Notes: a model not told the origin generated them from the sequence alone. DNA of 40,878 bases from Phormidium sp. FACHB-1136 (GCF_014697375.1 NZ_JACJRS010000049.1:1-40878), one strand, 5' to 3'. Shown: positions 8,872-18,783, counted from the first letter of the stretch. Translations and numbers: made by a program.

Positions 8872-9363
8872 TTAGAAGGTGTAGCCCAGGCCGATGGTGC
8901 CGTTCACTTGGCTGTTGCCGTAGATCGACCAGTTCACGGTGCCATTGGCCACCACTCGGTCGGTGATGCGGTAGTCTACACCGCCCGTAACCAGCGGGCC
9001 AACCGCCCCGGCCCCTTCGGTAGACACCGACACCCCACCGCCCACAAAGGGCAGCAGCCGACCGTTGTGGGTGATGGGATTGAAGTCGTAGGTGACGGGC
9101 AGCAGGAACACGGTTTCGCCGTTGGGTTCGCTGAAGTTGAGGTTAGACATCACCCCAGGGCGCACCGAGACCTGATCGGCCACGGTAATTTTGCTGTTAA
9201 TGGACAACCCGAAATCACTGTTGCCCAGATCGCCAACGGCAACCCCAGCCCCCACGTAGTTAACGTCGGTGGGGCGTTCTTGGGCTTGGGCCGTGATGGG
9301 CAGGGCGACCATGGAAGCAGCGGTCAGACCTAGGGCGATAGCGGCGATAGAACGAGTTTTCAT
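8872..9363 (-). CDS. Small outer-membrane beta-barrel-like protein
   Basis: A 163-residue exported protein. It has a textbook signal peptide (MKTRSIAAIALGLTAASMVA, cleavage likely after AQA). The mature part is built of alternating polar and hydrophobic strands with many Gly and Asn and ends in GLGYTF. A C-terminal Phe is the usual outer-membrane-barrel recognition signal. The size suggests an eight-strand barrel of the OmpA-N/OmpW type; I cannot name a subfamily. Start chosen at ATG 9363, which has GGAG seven bases upstream; the longer frame reaching 9429 lacks a signal at its own start. Function unknown. Confidence 0.75.
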   Translation of the reverse strand: MKTRSIAAIALGLTAASMVALPITAQAQERPTDVNYVGAGVAVGDLGNSDFGLSINSKITVADQVSVRPGVMSNLNFSEPNGETVFLLPVTYDFNPITHNGRLLPFVGGGVSVSTEGAGAVGPLVTGGVDYRITDRVVANGTVNWSIYGNSQVNGTIGLGYTF

Positions 9364-9782
9364 GGTAATTCTCCGAGGGCAAACTGTGTGTGTAGAAGGC
9401 CCGCCCAACCTGGCCTGAGTTCGCATCATGCGGTTGGGGCAGGGGCAGCGGTGAGGCCGATAGCGATTCCTTGTCTCACGCTGTAACCCTGTTGTAGCGC
9501 TGGGATCTGGGACGTCTTCTCACAGCCATGACACTTTCCGTAGTGGGTGATACACCACGACATTTCCTGGCTAGCCATTCGGCCTAAACCCCTTAAAAAA
9601 GCTGCATTTATGGCCCTTTTAGGCGTCTGTCTCTAAACGATGGTCGAGTCCGTAGAGGAGACCCAGGCCCGTGGTTCTCAGTCACCCGCGACAACTGGCA
9701 CAGGGCACTGGCACACCTCAAGCCAGGTTTTCCCGGCCCGTCTAGGATCTCCCCAGCCAAGGCTAGTCCAACATTCGGCTGC
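9364..9782. other. Intergenic region, no gene seen
   Basis: About 420 bases between two minus-strand genes. It must hold the promoter of the outer-membrane protein gene. A short open frame at 9608-9790 shows no coding character. Confidence 0.6.
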
Positions 9783-10601
9783 TTAGCCAATGCCAGCGGT
9801 GGCAGAGGCTGAACCTAAAACCGCGCTCCCCGTGCCCTGGAACATCAGCCAAGACAGGAAGAAATTGCTGATAAAAATCGCCAGGAGTGCGGTGACTACG
9901 GCGGTCGTGGTGGATTGTCCTACGCCCTTGGCTCCGCCCGTGGTTGTGAGGCCCCAATTGGTGCCAATGACGGCAATTAGGATACCGAAGCAAAAGGCTT
10001 TGATTAAGGAACTCACCAAATCCCACACCGACAGAAAGTTTTTGGCCGAATCTAAAAAGACTGAGGTGGCAATCCCGTACTGGGTGGTGGCAATGATCAG
10101 CCCGCCCGTCATTCCGGTGAGGAAGGCTAGCACATTGAGCAGGGGCAACATCAGGGCACAGGCCAGGATGCGGGGAATCACCAGGTAATCAATGGGATCG
10201 GTTTTCAGCACATGGAGGGCGTCAATCTGCTCTGTGACGCGCATGGTACCAATTTCGGCGGCAAAGGCTGAACCCACCCGTCCGGCAATAATCACCGCCG
10301 TTAGCACCGGGCCAAGTTCGCGAGCGAGGGTGAGCGCCAACACGCCCCCCACAGCCGTGCCCGCGCCAAAGGTCAAAAACTCACGGGTCACCTGAATGGT
10401 AAACACCATGCCCACAAAGGCCGCCGTAATCAGGGCAATCAGCAACGACTCTGGCCCCACCGCCGCCATCTGGTCTAGAGTGTTGCGACGGTGGATGGGG
10501 CGCGAAATCAGATGCATCACCACCTGTCCCGTTAAAAACAGGGCCGCCAAAAGCCGCTGCCCCCACTGCCCCAAACTGGAACGTTCCGTCGCCTGTGCCA
10601 C
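9783..10601 (-). CDS. MlaE-family ABC transporter permease
   Basis: A 272-residue integral membrane protein of the MlaE/Ttg2B (DUF140, plastid TGD1-like) family. The diagnostic block LARELGPVLTAVIIAGRVGS with AAEIGTMRVTEQIDALHVL is intact, as are five to six hydrophobic helices and the FKDA-type C-terminal region (SLIKAFCFGILIAVIGTNWG, TTTGGAKGVGQSTT). These permeases move lipids between membranes together with an MlaF-type ATPase and an MCE-domain protein; neither partner gene is next to it here. GTG start at 10601. Confidence 0.92.
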   Translation of the reverse strand: MAQATERSSLGQWGQRLLAALFLTGQVVMHLISRPIHRRNTLDQMAAVGPESLLIALITAAFVGMVFTIQVTREFLTFGAGTAVGGVLALTLARELGPVLTAVIIAGRVGSAFAAEIGTMRVTEQIDALHVLKTDPIDYLVIPRILACALMLPLLNVLAFLTGMTGGLIIATTQYGIATSVFLDSAKNFLSVWDLVSSLIKAFCFGILIAVIGTNWGLTTTGGAKGVGQSTTTAVVTALLAIFISNFFLSWLMFQGTGSAVLGSASATAGIG

Positions 10602-10922
10602 GCCTTTCCTCCCGTTGTGATGGGTGCTTGTGATGGATGCCTAATCGAACTGGATACCCGTGGATACCCGTCCTGGGTCCCCTTTCCAACACCATAGCTC
10701 CTCCCAGGATATCAGGCTGCCCCCACCGCCGTGAGGTTGCGAGGATGGTTACAGTTTCCTAAGGCGAGGCTGTCCCGTAGCTCACCCCTTTGCAACAATA
10801 GGCAGCGGTTTACAACGAGACGCTAACGAGCTTGAAGTTTTCTCACTGGTCTGGTTCATCTCCGGTTTGGCTGTTTAAGGTGTTAAAAGTTTCCATCCTT
10901 TCACCAACTGGGGTCTCAATCG
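10602..10922. other. Divergent intergenic region
   Basis: About 320 bases between the divergent MlaE-type permease and the small membrane protein gene. It should contain both promoters. No RNA gene or further open frame is apparent. Confidence 0.6.
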
Positions 10923-11249
10923 GTGACGGCAAACCCAAAAACCATAACCGTTAGCACCAAGGGTCTTGGGCGCTACCTCCAGTCCCTCGCCATGACGGCG
11001 GTGGTCGCTGGGCTCCTCCCCGTGGTGATCGTGGGGGTGATCCTAGTCGGTCTTGGCCTTGCCCAAGCCTGTATGCCTGGGGGCAACCTAAACGCCCCAT
11101 GGAGCCACCCCCTCATCGGTGTGCTGGCGGTACTCGGCAGCGGCGACCCCCGCCAGGGCCTCATCACCATGGGGGCTACTTCCAGCTTGGTAGGGATGTT
11201 GTTTGATACCTATACCTTTTATCACGGACGGCCCAGGGATCACCGTTAA
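10923..11249 (+). CDS. Small membrane protein, unknown function
   Basis: A 108-residue protein with one clear transmembrane stretch at about residues 22-47 (MTAVVAGLLPVVIVGVILVG). A second, weaker hydrophobic segment lies at about 82-95 (LITMGATSSLVGMLFDTYTF). Coding character is good and it starts with GTG. I do not recognise the family with certainty; it resembles conserved cyanobacterial hypotheticals. It is convergent with the gene at 11296. Confidence 0.6.
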   Translation: MTANPKTITVSTKGLGRYLQSLAMTAVVAGLLPVVIVGVILVGLGLAQACMPGGNLNAPWSHPLIGVLAVLGSGDPRQGLITMGATSSLVGMLFDTYTFYHGRPRDHR

Positions 11250-11295
11250 GCCCCACTTCTCAAGCCCCTGCATGGCCATGGGTCTGGGGTGTAAC

Positions 11296-11592
11296 CTAGA
11301 GGGGTTGGCGGTTGTGGCCTTTACCGGATCGGCCCTTGGCCTTGGGCGGGGTGCGGTGGGCTCCAAAATATTTCTCGCTGCGGTAGCGTAGCCACACCCG
11401 CAGGGTTTGGGGGATTTTGTCCTTTTGTTCCTTCGTCAGTTGGTGATACAGGGCGAGGGCTTTTTCGCGTTCCCCTCGACAGGCCGCGTTATTGTGGGCA
11501 TCCCAATAGCTACGGGCCACCCGAATACGGCGACACACTTCTTTAACAAGGGCGTCCCCTGCCAGGGGATCAGAGGAGTTAGCCATGGTCAT
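11296..11592 (-). CDS. Conserved cyanobacterial small protein
   Basis: About 98 residues, soluble, basic at the C-terminus. The core reads ALALYHQLTKEQKDKIPQTL and RVWLRYRSEKYFG, a pattern I associate with a widespread cyanobacterial hypothetical family; its function is unknown to me. The frame is open up to 11787, but that extension overlaps the end of the kinase gene and has no coding character. I therefore start at ATG 11592 (or 11586). It lies 54 bases after the kinase stop and may be co-transcribed. Confidence 0.6.
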   Translation of the reverse strand: MTMANSSDPLAGDALVKEVCRRIRVARSYWDAHNNAACRGEREKALALYHQLTKEQKDKIPQTLRVWLRYRSEKYFGAHRTPPKAKGRSGKGHNRQPL

Positions 11593-11645
11593 TGCCCGAT
11601 GAATGCAGAAAGAACCCGTCGAAGAAACCGTAAATATCAGAGGAA

Positions 11646-13256
11646 TCAGAGGATGCCGCGACGGCCATTGGGCAACACCGTAGACCAGTTGGTGCGGGCG
11701 GTGGACAGTTGTTCGTCGGTAACAAGGGCTCCGGTGAGATCGGATCCACAAAGGTTGGCTCCCCGCAGATTGGCATTGGAGAGACAAGCCTGGGTGAGGT
11801 TGGCCCCTCGCAGGTCGGCCCCCTCTAGATTGGCATAGTGGAAGTAGGCTTTGATCAGCTTGGTGTTGCGTAGGTTGGCCTTGGTGAGGCTGGCCCGCCC
11901 AAAGTTGGCATGACTTAGATCTGCCCCCTGGAAATTGGCGTTAGGCAGTTTGGACTGGTTGAAGTTAATGTCCGACAAGGCGGTACGCTGAACATCTAGG
12001 GTACTGAAGGTCTGAAGGGAGAAATCGCGCCGCCCCTTGGCATACTTTTGCTTCACTTCCTCAGAGGTCAACTGAAGACGAGCGGGCTGACGGGCGGAGG
12101 ATGGCGTACCCGATTTGGGCGTGGCCGTGTGGGGAGAGGTGTGGCCCATCCCCGCCGAGGAAGCCCCCGACTGGCTGCTGCTGGCCCGTTCACGTCTGGC
12201 TCGAATGGCGGCGGCCATCCGGGCAGCGGAGGAGGCGGGTGACCGATCCTCATTGGCGGGGGAGAAGGCGGCATGGGGGCTAGTGTGGCCGTTCTGGGCG
12301 GGATTGAGATCCTTGGGCTGGCTGGGGGTGGCCATGTTTTGGGCCAAGCTGGCTAGGTAGGGCTCCAGATCGAGATCCCGCAGTACCGCCTCCGCCGATT
12401 GGTAGCGATGGCGTACGGAGATCTCCAACATTTTTTCTAGTACCTTGGCAAAGTGGTCGCTGACGTGAACTTTATCGCGCCAGAGCAATTCCCCCGTCAT
12501 CGGGTCGTAGTTGAGATCCTTGGGCGCTTTGCCGGAGAGCAGATAAATGCAGGTTACCCCCAGGGCATAGATATCGCTGGCATAGACGGGGCGCATGGCC
12601 ATTTGCTCTGGGGGGGCATAGCCCGGAGTGCCAATGGCGTAGGCGGTGAGGGCAGTTTGTTCAGAACTGGCGGCTTTGGCCGGGTTCACCTTATCCTTTA
12701 CGGCCCCAAAGTCAATCAGCACCAGCTTTTTGTCCTGATCGCGGCGAATGATGTTGGCGGGCTTGATGTCTCGGTGAATGACGTGGTTGGAATGGACGAA
12801 CTGGATCATGCCCAAAATTTCGCTGAGGAATTGCTTCACCCCAGCCTCGGTAAAGGGGCCACCCCGTTTCACCTCTTGCTGAAGGGTGGCTCCGTTGATA
12901 AATTCTTGCACCAGGAAAAATTCCTGTTCGATCTCAAAATAGTCGAGCAGGCGGGGTAGTTGGGGGTGGCTACCCAGTTTGCCAAGAATTTTGGCTTCCC
13001 GCTGAAACAAATCCCGCGCCATTTCGATGAGCTGCGCCGATTCGCTGGAGGGCAGCAGTTGTTTAATGACGCAGGGGGGCTTACCGGGCAGCATTTCATC
13101 CCGAGCTAGGAAGGTAGCCCCAAATCCGCCACGCCCCAAGGCTCGCAGTACCCGGTAACGATCCCGCAACAATAGGGCCGACCCACAGGCTTGACAGTGC
13201 GTCACGGTGGGCGGGTTCTTAGGTTGAGGGCAATCAGGATGAATACAGTAGCTCAT
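11646..13256 (-). CDS. SpkB-like serine/threonine protein kinase with pentapeptide repeats
   Basis: A 536-residue Hanks-type kinase. A zinc-ribbon-like N-terminus (MSYCIHPDCP, then HCQACGS) leads into the kinase domain at about residues 30-290. The domain shows the glycine loop LGRGGFGATFLARD, VIKQL with the ATP lysine, HRDIKPANII, DFGAVKD, and GTPGYAPPEQ. A low-complexity Ala/Ser/Pro linker follows. The C-terminus is a run of pentapeptide repeats (ANFQGADLSHANFGRASLTK and onward). This Cys motif-kinase-pentapeptide layout is that of Synechocystis SpkB, linked there to oxidative-stress tolerance. Start chosen at the MSYC methionine, where the conserved Cys motif begins; the frame continues to 13307 without family similarity. 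Confidence 0.9.
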   Translation of the reverse strand: MSYCIHPDCPQPKNPPTVTHCQACGSALLLRDRYRVLRALGRGGFGATFLARDEMLPGKPPCVIKQLLPSSESAQLIEMARDLFQREAKILGKLGSHPQLPRLLDYFEIEQEFFLVQEFINGATLQQEVKRGGPFTEAGVKQFLSEILGMIQFVHSNHVIHRDIKPANIIRRDQDKKLVLIDFGAVKDKVNPAKAASSEQTALTAYAIGTPGYAPPEQMAMRPVYASDIYALGVTCIYLLSGKAPKDLNYDPMTGELLWRDKVHVSDHFAKVLEKMLEISVRHRYQSAEAVLRDLDLEPYLASLAQNMATPSQPKDLNPAQNGHTSPHAAFSPANEDRSPASSAARMAAAIRARRERASSSQSGASSAGMGHTSPHTATPKSGTPSSARQPARLQLTSEEVKQKYAKGRRDFSLQTFSTLDVQRTALSDINFNQSKLPNANFQGADLSHANFGRASLTKANLRNTKLIKAYFHYANLEGADLRGANLTQACLSNANLRGANLCGSDLTGALVTDEQLSTARTNWSTVLPNGRRGIL

Positions 13257-13701
13257 GCGGACCCAGTGGGTGTGTCTCTCGGGGCCAGTGCGGGGGGATA
13301 GTGCCACCTTAACCCAATTATTCCCCCTTTCGGAGGGGGGTTATAGCATTCTCCCCAAGGGAAATATACTTTTATATAAAACGAGAAAGCCACTGTAAAA
13401 ACTTGGTAAACCTGAACTTGATTTTATCCAATCAGGCGGCATGGCAAAGTGCCTCGGTCGAAGTATCGAAGATAGGGCGAGGGACGTAAGCGTACTCAAC
13501 GTCATCTCGTGATGCCTGAAGAAGCTGGGAAGCCCATAGGTAGCGTCAGGGTTTTTAGCGCAGTATCGCAACCGTCGCGATGGACAAGGCCTGCAACGCG
13601 ACCGCAGTTGATTGGGCAGGCGAAAGCGCCCGATGCCTGCGATCTCAGCCAGTTTGAGATGGACTGAAACCAGCAACCGATCACTTGTCTAGGCGATTGG
13701 C
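13257..13701. other. Gene-poor region upstream of the kinase
   Basis: About 445 bases without a convincing gene. A hairpin at 13323-13339 (CCCCCT with AGGGGG) lies in the kinase leader. Open frames on the minus strand (13341-13708) have no recognisable content. The stretch next to the transposase fragment may be decayed insertion-sequence DNA. Confidence 0.5.
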
Positions 13702-13914
13702 GGCACACGGGCGGGCATCGAGGGTACCCTTTCCCAGGGCATCCAAGCTTTTGGGATCAGACGGATGCGCCACATCGGGCTGACAAAAACACACCTACAA
13801 CCCCTATTGACCGCCACTGCGATGAACCTTGTGTGGGTGGTGAATGGGTTAAACGATGAGCCTCATGCCAAGCCTCGGCCCTCTCGGTTTGCAGCGCTTA
13901 ATCCGGCTGTCTAA
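13702..13914 (+). pseudogene. C-terminal remnant of an IS1182/IS5-type transposase
   Basis: The plus frame reads TRAGIEGTLSQG, then IRRMRHIGLTKTHLQPLLTA, AMNLVWVVNGLN and ends SRFAALNPAV before a stop. This is the familiar C-terminal block of IS1182-type DDE transposases (AGIEGT with the catalytic Glu, then GLAKTHLQH). Only about 70 residues remain. A stop in the same frame (13690-13692) and the absence of any upstream DDE region show it is a dead fragment. TTCGCCAACAGAATCAGC shortly after the stop may be a remnant of the element's end. Confidence 0.75.
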
Positions 13915-14111
13915 GAACGCTTTCGACTTCGCCAACAGAATCAGCATCTAAGCGTAGAACGCAGGTTACCACTGCTTTCTCAAATCCCCAAAACCAACGC
14001 GCTTCAACCTATTCAGTAGCTTGAAGACAACTTTTTCCAGTCAACCAGGGGTTGTAGTCGCTTAAGCGGTCTCGCTCTTACCAAGAACAACTATATCCTC
14101 ATCATCGCCGA

Positions 14112-14309
14112 TCACTCGACACTGGCGACGCGGAAACCCATTTGGCATTCAAACTGGGCGGGTTGGCTGTGATCCAGACCCGTGACTAAGCGACCGCAGC
14201 CAAGACTGCCGTGTCGCCAACGAGGTTCGCCGTTGTGATCCGCCAGGAGACAGGTTTGGCAGACCGTGTGGGGTGAGATGATTTGGTTATCCGTCATCAT
14301 GACCAGCAT
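14112..14309 (-). CDS. Small cysteine-rich protein, conserved type
   Basis: A 65-residue protein with CQTC, then GCG and a further Cys, spaced like a small metal-binding or redox protein (TVCQTCLLADHNGEPRWRHG, then SLGCGRLVTG). A GGGAGG lies nine bases ahead of the ATG at 14309, which supports that start over the internal ATGs at 14300 and 14297. I believe it is a conserved cyanobacterial hypothetical; no function can be assigned. A 200-base gap with no gene separates it from the transposase remnant. Confidence 0.6.
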   Translation of the reverse strand: MLVMMTDNQIISPHTVCQTCLLADHNGEPRWRHGSLGCGRLVTGLDHSQPAQFECQMGFRVASVE

Positions 14310-14450
14310 GGCTCAAGACCTCCCAGAGTAGGCAGCGGCGCGATCCCGTGTGCCTTAATTCTAGGATGCCCCAGGGTTTGGGTTGTGTTCTTTCATACGT
14401 AATCTAATGAAACAACGCTGACCTTGAACCCAGGGGATCACCGTCGGGGC

Positions 14451-15881
14451 TTAGTTGCCGGGAGATTCTACGGGCTGGTTTTGGGCACCGCGCTGACTCC
14501 GTTTTTTGGGGGCTAGGCTGGGCTTGCTCGATCCCGATGGCTTGGCGCTGGCGGCGTCTGTCTGGACATGGTGATCACTGCGCTGCCATGCGGGAACCGT
14601 GTGGTCGTAGGCCATTTGCAGGGCGGCGGCGGCGATGGTGTGGATGTCGTACTCCTCGCTGAGTTGGGACACAATGGGCAGGAAGGAGGCCAGCCGCTCA
14701 CTGGTGATGGCTTCCCGCACCTGGCTGCGTAGGCGCTCCAGATTGCGGGCGGCAATCTCGGCACGAGTGGGAATCTGCATCACGGTCATGGACTGCTTGG
14801 TATGCCGTTCAATTTGGCGCAGCTTGTACTTTTCGAGGGGGGTCACGAGGGAAATAGCTACCCCGGTTTTGCCCGCTCGTCCGGTGCGGCCAATGCGGTG
14901 GACATAGCTTTCCACGGCATCGGGCAGGTCAAAGTTAATCACGTGGGTGAGGTCATCCACATGGATGCCCCGTGCGGCGATGTCGGTGGCGACCACCCAG
15001 CGCACCTGTTGTTGGCGGAACCGCAGCAGCAGTCGCTCCCGCTGGGACTGGCTGAGGTCTCCGTGGTATTCATCGACGCTGTAGCCTGCGGCCTGCAACT
15101 GGCGGGTAAGGTCGCTGGCGGTGCGACGGGTGCGCACAAAGATGATGGCGGATTCAGGATCCTGGATTTCCAAAATCGGTTGCAAGGCCCGTACCTTTGT
15201 CCAGCCGCGAGGCACCACGTAGGAAATCTGCTGAATGTGCCGAGGGGAGGCTTTGGCGGCTTGGATCGTCACCGTGACCGGGGATTGCAGGAACTTGGTG
15301 GTCAATTCCCGAATTTCGGGGGCCATGGTGGCGGAGAAGAAGGCAGTTTGGCGATTGGCGGGGGCTTTGCTGAGGATTTTTTCCACATCCTGAATGAAGC
15401 CCATGTTCAGCATTTCGTCGGCTTCATCCAGCACCAGCCAGCCCAGGTTTTTGAGGGAGAGGGTGCCCCGATTCAGCAGGTCAAGAACGCGGCCTGGGGT
15501 GCCCACCACAATCTGCGCCCCGCGACGCAGTTGCTCCTGCTGACGGTCGATGGACTGCCCACCGTAGAGGGCCAGGATTTTGGGACGGCCTTGGATGCGA
15601 TAGCTGCGCATGGCTTGGCAGACCTGGAGGGCCAGTTCCCGCGTGGGGGTCAGCACCAGGGCTTGCACCGCAGGATTATTGGGATCGACCTGCTCCATCA
15701 GCGGCAGGGAGAAGGCTGCGGTTTTGCCCGTCCCGGTCTGCGCCTGACCAATCAAATCCCGACCCGATAGCAGGTGGGGAATGGCCTCCGCTTGGATGGC
15801 GGTGGGCTCGTGGTAGCCCAGGGATTCTAGATGGCTGACACGGGCAGCCGACAAACCTAGGCTGGCAAAGGAGAAGGTCAT
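14451..15881 (-). CDS. DEAD-box RNA helicase
   Basis: A 476-residue ATP-dependent RNA helicase. All core motifs are present in order: Q-motif (FASLGLS with PTAIQ), AQTGTGKTAAFSLPL, PTRELALQ, GTPGR, DEAD, SAT, then in the second RecA lobe IIFVRTRR, ATDIAARGIHV and HRIGRTGRAG. A Lys/Ser/Pro-rich C-terminal tail follows. Domain layout and length fit the cyanobacterial CrhR/DeaD group, which acts in RNA unwinding and cold or redox adaptation; orthology to CrhR itself is not proven here. Start chosen at ATG 15881 with GAGG seven bases upstream and the Q-motif directly after it. The frame is open to 15950 without similarity. Confidence 0.93.
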   Translation of the reverse strand: MTFSFASLGLSAARVSHLESLGYHEPTAIQAEAIPHLLSGRDLIGQAQTGTGKTAAFSLPLMEQVDPNNPAVQALVLTPTRELALQVCQAMRSYRIQGRPKILALYGGQSIDRQQEQLRRGAQIVVGTPGRVLDLLNRGTLSLKNLGWLVLDEADEMLNMGFIQDVEKILSKAPANRQTAFFSATMAPEIRELTTKFLQSPVTVTIQAAKASPRHIQQISYVVPRGWTKVRALQPILEIQDPESAIIFVRTRRTASDLTRQLQAAGYSVDEYHGDLSQSQRERLLLRFRQQQVRWVVATDIAARGIHVDDLTHVINFDLPDAVESYVHRIGRTGRAGKTGVAISLVTPLEKYKLRQIERHTKQSMTVMQIPTRAEIAARNLERLRSQVREAITSERLASFLPIVSQLSEEYDIHTIAAAALQMAYDHTVPAWQRSDHHVQTDAASAKPSGSSKPSLAPKKRSQRGAQNQPVESPGN

Positions 15882-15981
15882 AGCGGATCCTCGAAGAGAT
15901 GACACAATCGGGGGAAACGGGCGGAAACTTGGGCCGAAGGCGGCGGGCAATCCTGGGGATCAACCGTAGGGCGTGGGGACG

Positions 15982-17304
15982 CTAGGGCGATTCGGTCACT
16001 TGGCCGAACAGGTCGTAGGTGTCGGCGGCGGTGATGGTAACGGGGACAAGGGCGTTCAGCGGGGCCGACCCGGTGACGTAGACGACGCCATCCACCTCCG
16101 GGGCAAAGCGGCTAGAACGACCGATGGTGATGCCCGTAGCGGGGTTTTCCTGCTCGATCAGCACCTCCACGGTTTTGCCGATTTCCGCCTGGTTGTTGGC
16201 CCAGGCGATGGGCTGTTGAGCCAGCATCAGGGTTTCGCGCCGCTGTTCCCGCACCGCTTCGGGAAGTTGGTTCGGCAAACTGTAGGCGGGGGTGCCTTCT
16301 TCAGCGGAGAAGGAGAACACGCCCACATGATCAAACTGATGGCGCTCCACAAAGGCCAGCAAATGCTCGAAATGTTCCTCGGTTTCCCCAGGGAAGCCGA
16401 CGATGAAGGTGGTTCTCAGCACCGCTTCCGGCAAGGCGTCCTTGATGCGGTGAATCACGTCGTCGTTCACCTGCCCTTGCCAGGGGCGATTCATGGCCCG
16501 CAGCACCTCTGGGTGGGAATGCTGGAGGGGCAAATCCAGGTAGGGCAAGACGTTGGGGGTGTCGCGGATGGCGTCGATGACCTTTGGGGTCAGGCCCGTG
16601 GGGTAGGCGTAGTGCATCCGAATCCAGGGCACATCGACTTCACCCAAGGCCCGCAGCAGTTCCGCTAGGGCGGGTTTGCCGTAGAGATCCAGTCCGTAGT
16701 TGGTGGTGATTTGGGAAATCAGCACCAACTCCTGCACCCCTTCCTCGGCCAGTTGCTTGGCTTCGGCCACGATGGACTCGATGGAGCGGGAGCGCTGGTT
16801 GCCGCGCAGGTGGGGAATGATGCAGAAGGCACAGCGGTAATCACAGCCCTCCGCCACCCGCAGGTAGGCCACGCTGGAGGCGGTGGTGCGGTAGCGGGGC
16901 ACGGTTTCGTCGGCGATGTAGGTGGGTTCTGGTGTCACCAGTTTCACCCGTTCCCCGGCTTCGGCCCGCTCGATGACTTCCACAATGCGGTTGTAGTCCC
17001 CGGTACCGACCAGGGCCACGGCCTCCGGCAATTCGTCCAGCAATTCGTCCTGAAAATGCTGGGCCAGACAGCCCGTAATCACAATTTTCTTGTTCGCTTC
17101 CGCCAGTTCCACTAGCGTCCGCACGGACTCTTTGCGGGCTTCTTCAATGAAGCTACAGGTGTTGACGACTACGTAATCGGCCAATTCTTCATTGGCATCC
17201 ACGCCGTAGCCCGCCTGCACCAGCAAGCCCAGCATATGTTCGGTATCAACGCGATTTTTCTCGCATCCTAAATGGTTAAAGGCAACCGTTGGCTTCAGCC
17301 CCAT
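15982..17304 (-). CDS. rimO: Ribosomal protein S12 methylthiotransferase
   Basis: A 440-residue radical-SAM enzyme that methylthiolates an aspartate of ribosomal protein S12. The N-terminal MTTase domain has its three iron-sulfur cysteines ([25 protein letters not shown]). The radical-SAM cluster motif is [15 protein letters not shown], and the RSRSIESI and PYLDLPLQH segments follow. The C-terminal TRAM domain starts near [11 protein letters not shown]. The CxxxCxxC spacing and the HLRG context point to RimO rather than MiaB. Length is normal. ATG at 17304. It lies 100 bases downstream of the DEAD-box gene start, on the same strand. Confidence 0.95.
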   Translation of the reverse strand: MGLKPTVAFNHLGCEKNRVDTEHMLGLLVQAGYGVDANEELADYVVVNTCSFIEEARKESVRTLVELAEANKKIVITGCLAQHFQDELLDELPEAVALVGTGDYNRIVEVIERAEAGERVKLVTPEPTYIADETVPRYRTTASSVAYLRVAEGCDYRCAFCIIPHLRGNQRSRSIESIVAEAKQLAEEGVQELVLISQITTNYGLDLYGKPALAELLRALGEVDVPWIRMHYAYPTGLTPKVIDAIRDTPNVLPYLDLPLQHSHPEVLRAMNRPWQGQVNDDVIHRIKDALPEAVLRTTFIVGFPGETEEHFEHLLAFVERHQFDHVGVFSFSAEEGTPAYSLPNQLPEAVREQRRETLMLAQQPIAWANNQAEIGKTVEVLIEQENPATGITIGRSSRFAPEVDGVVYVTGSAPLNALVPVTITAADTYDLFGQVTESP

Positions 17305-17595
17305 GCATCGATTCCTAGCAACAACAGGTACAAACGTTATCCTTCAGCATCAGGAAGAATGAACAGTACCTCCCATTGCTGCGGGCCTAGGGCGCATATT
17401 GAGAATGGGCGATGACCGCCTGGACACGATGGCCCTTCTTCGAGTCCGTCAAAGCATGACCGTGATGCTTGACAGCGAACAATCCCTAGGTTATTCACAC
17501 AACTTAACATATTTCTTGATCGATGCATGAAGGCATCCAGTTTTCCCCTAGGCTGGGAGGACATAACGTGGGTATGAAGAGGGGCGAGAAGCGCG

Positions 17596-18750
17596 ATGTA
17601 CGACTGTATTGTGGTGGGGGCAGGGCCAGCGGGATCGGCAACGGCCTATCACTTGGCCAAACAGGGGCGTTCGGTGCTGATGTTAGAAGCTGCCTCCCTG
17701 CCGCGCTACAAGCCTTGCAGTGGGGCCGTTTCCCCCAGCGTGGCCGCCTATTTTGACTTCGACTTTGCCCCCGCCATCGACAGCCAGCGGCGACAGGTGC
17801 GCTACACCTACCAGCTCGACGACCCTGTGGATGCCGCCCTGGAAACCGCCGAGCCGATCTGGATGGTGCGGCGGGAGGTGTTTGACCAGTTCCTCGTCGA
17901 GCAAGCCCAAAAACAAGGGGCCGAGGTCAAGGACGGAACGCCCGTGACGGGGATCGCCCTCACCGGGGATCAGTGGCAGGTGTCTACCCCCAACGGTATG
18001 TTTAACGCCGCCTACCTGGTGGCCGCCGATGGTGCCCAGGGGCCGATGGCGGGGTGGCTGGGCTTTCCCGCCTTGCCCCTGCGGACGGCCATGATTTGGG
18101 ACGTGACCACGGCGGATCCAGTGCCGGACAGTTTTCCCATGAGCTTTGAGTTTGGCCTGGTGAAGCAGGGCTGTCTGTGGAATTTCCCGAAACGTCAGGG
18201 CTATGCCATCGGGGCGGCGTCTTTTGTGGGCAAATCAGCGGTCGGCAAGGCCACCGATAAGATTCTGGCGGACTACCAAACCGCCCTAACCCACTACTGT
18301 CAAACCATCGGCGTCGATCCCGCCCAGGCCCAGGCCCATCACCATGCTCTAAAACTATGGGACGGTCAACATCCCCTCCACACCGAGCGGGCGGTGCTAG
18401 TGGGCGAGGCGGCGGCGATTGTCGATCCCCTCAGCTCCGAGGGCATTCGTCCCGGCATGATCAGCGGTGTCAAGGCGGCGGCGGCGATCCATCGGGCGCT
18501 CTCCGGCGACACCGATGCCCTGGCCCACTACACCACCGACATGCAAACCTCTTGGGGGGAGGATATGCAGTGGGCGAAGCGGATTTCGGGTCTGTTCTTC
18601 CGGGTGCCGGGGATCGGCTACCGAGTCGGCATCAAACGCCCCACCGCTACCCAGCGCTTGGGCCAAATTTTGGCCGGAGAAGTGCAGTACGCCGACATTG
18701 CCAATCGGGTGATGAAGCGCCTGGGCAGCGGGTTGATTCCGGGACGATAA
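17596..18750 (+). CDS. Geranylgeranyl reductase family FAD-dependent oxidoreductase
   Basis: A 384-residue flavoprotein. The N-terminal dinucleotide fold is VVGAGPAGSATAYHL, followed by the PRYKPCSGAVSP motif typical of the geranylgeranyl reductase family. The second FAD motif, GEAAAIVDPLSSEGIRPGM, is near residue 275. Relatives saturate isoprenoid chains; ChlP itself is a different, more conserved protein, so the substrate here is open. No membrane segment. The gene stands alone on the plus strand and is convergent with the PP2C gene. About 290 bases upstream hold no gene. ATG at 17596 is immediately followed by the conserved YDCIVVGAG. Confidence 0.9.
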   Translation: MYDCIVVGAGPAGSATAYHLAKQGRSVLMLEAASLPRYKPCSGAVSPSVAAYFDFDFAPAIDSQRRQVRYTYQLDDPVDAALETAEPIWMVRREVFDQFLVEQAQKQGAEVKDGTPVTGIALTGDQWQVSTPNGMFNAAYLVAADGAQGPMAGWLGFPALPLRTAMIWDVTTADPVPDSFPMSFEFGLVKQGCLWNFPKRQGYAIGAASFVGKSAVGKATDKILADYQTALTHYCQTIGVDPAQAQAHHHALKLWDGQHPLHTERAVLVGEAAAIVDPLSSEGIRPGMISGVKAAAAIHRALSGDTDALAHYTTDMQTSWGEDMQWAKRISGLFFRVPGIGYRVGIKRPTATQRLGQILAGEVQYADIANRVMKRLGSGLIPGR

Positions 18751-18783
18751 CGGACGGTCAGGGGCCAGGGTGGGGCTAGGCGA

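Noticed and set aside
11593-11787. N-terminal extension of the small protein gene at 11296
   Set aside because: It overlaps the pentapeptide-repeat end of the kinase gene and has no coding character.
13323-13339. GC-rich hairpin as a terminator
   Set aside because: No T tract on either strand and it lies upstream of, not after, the kinase gene.
13341-13708. Minus-strand open frames as genes
   Set aside because: No recognisable content, basic low-quality composition, and they lie beside decayed transposon sequence.
14802-15770. 322-codon plus-strand open frame opposite the DEAD-box helicase
   Set aside because: Gly/His/Gln-rich composition without motifs and fully covered by a conserved helicase on the other strand.
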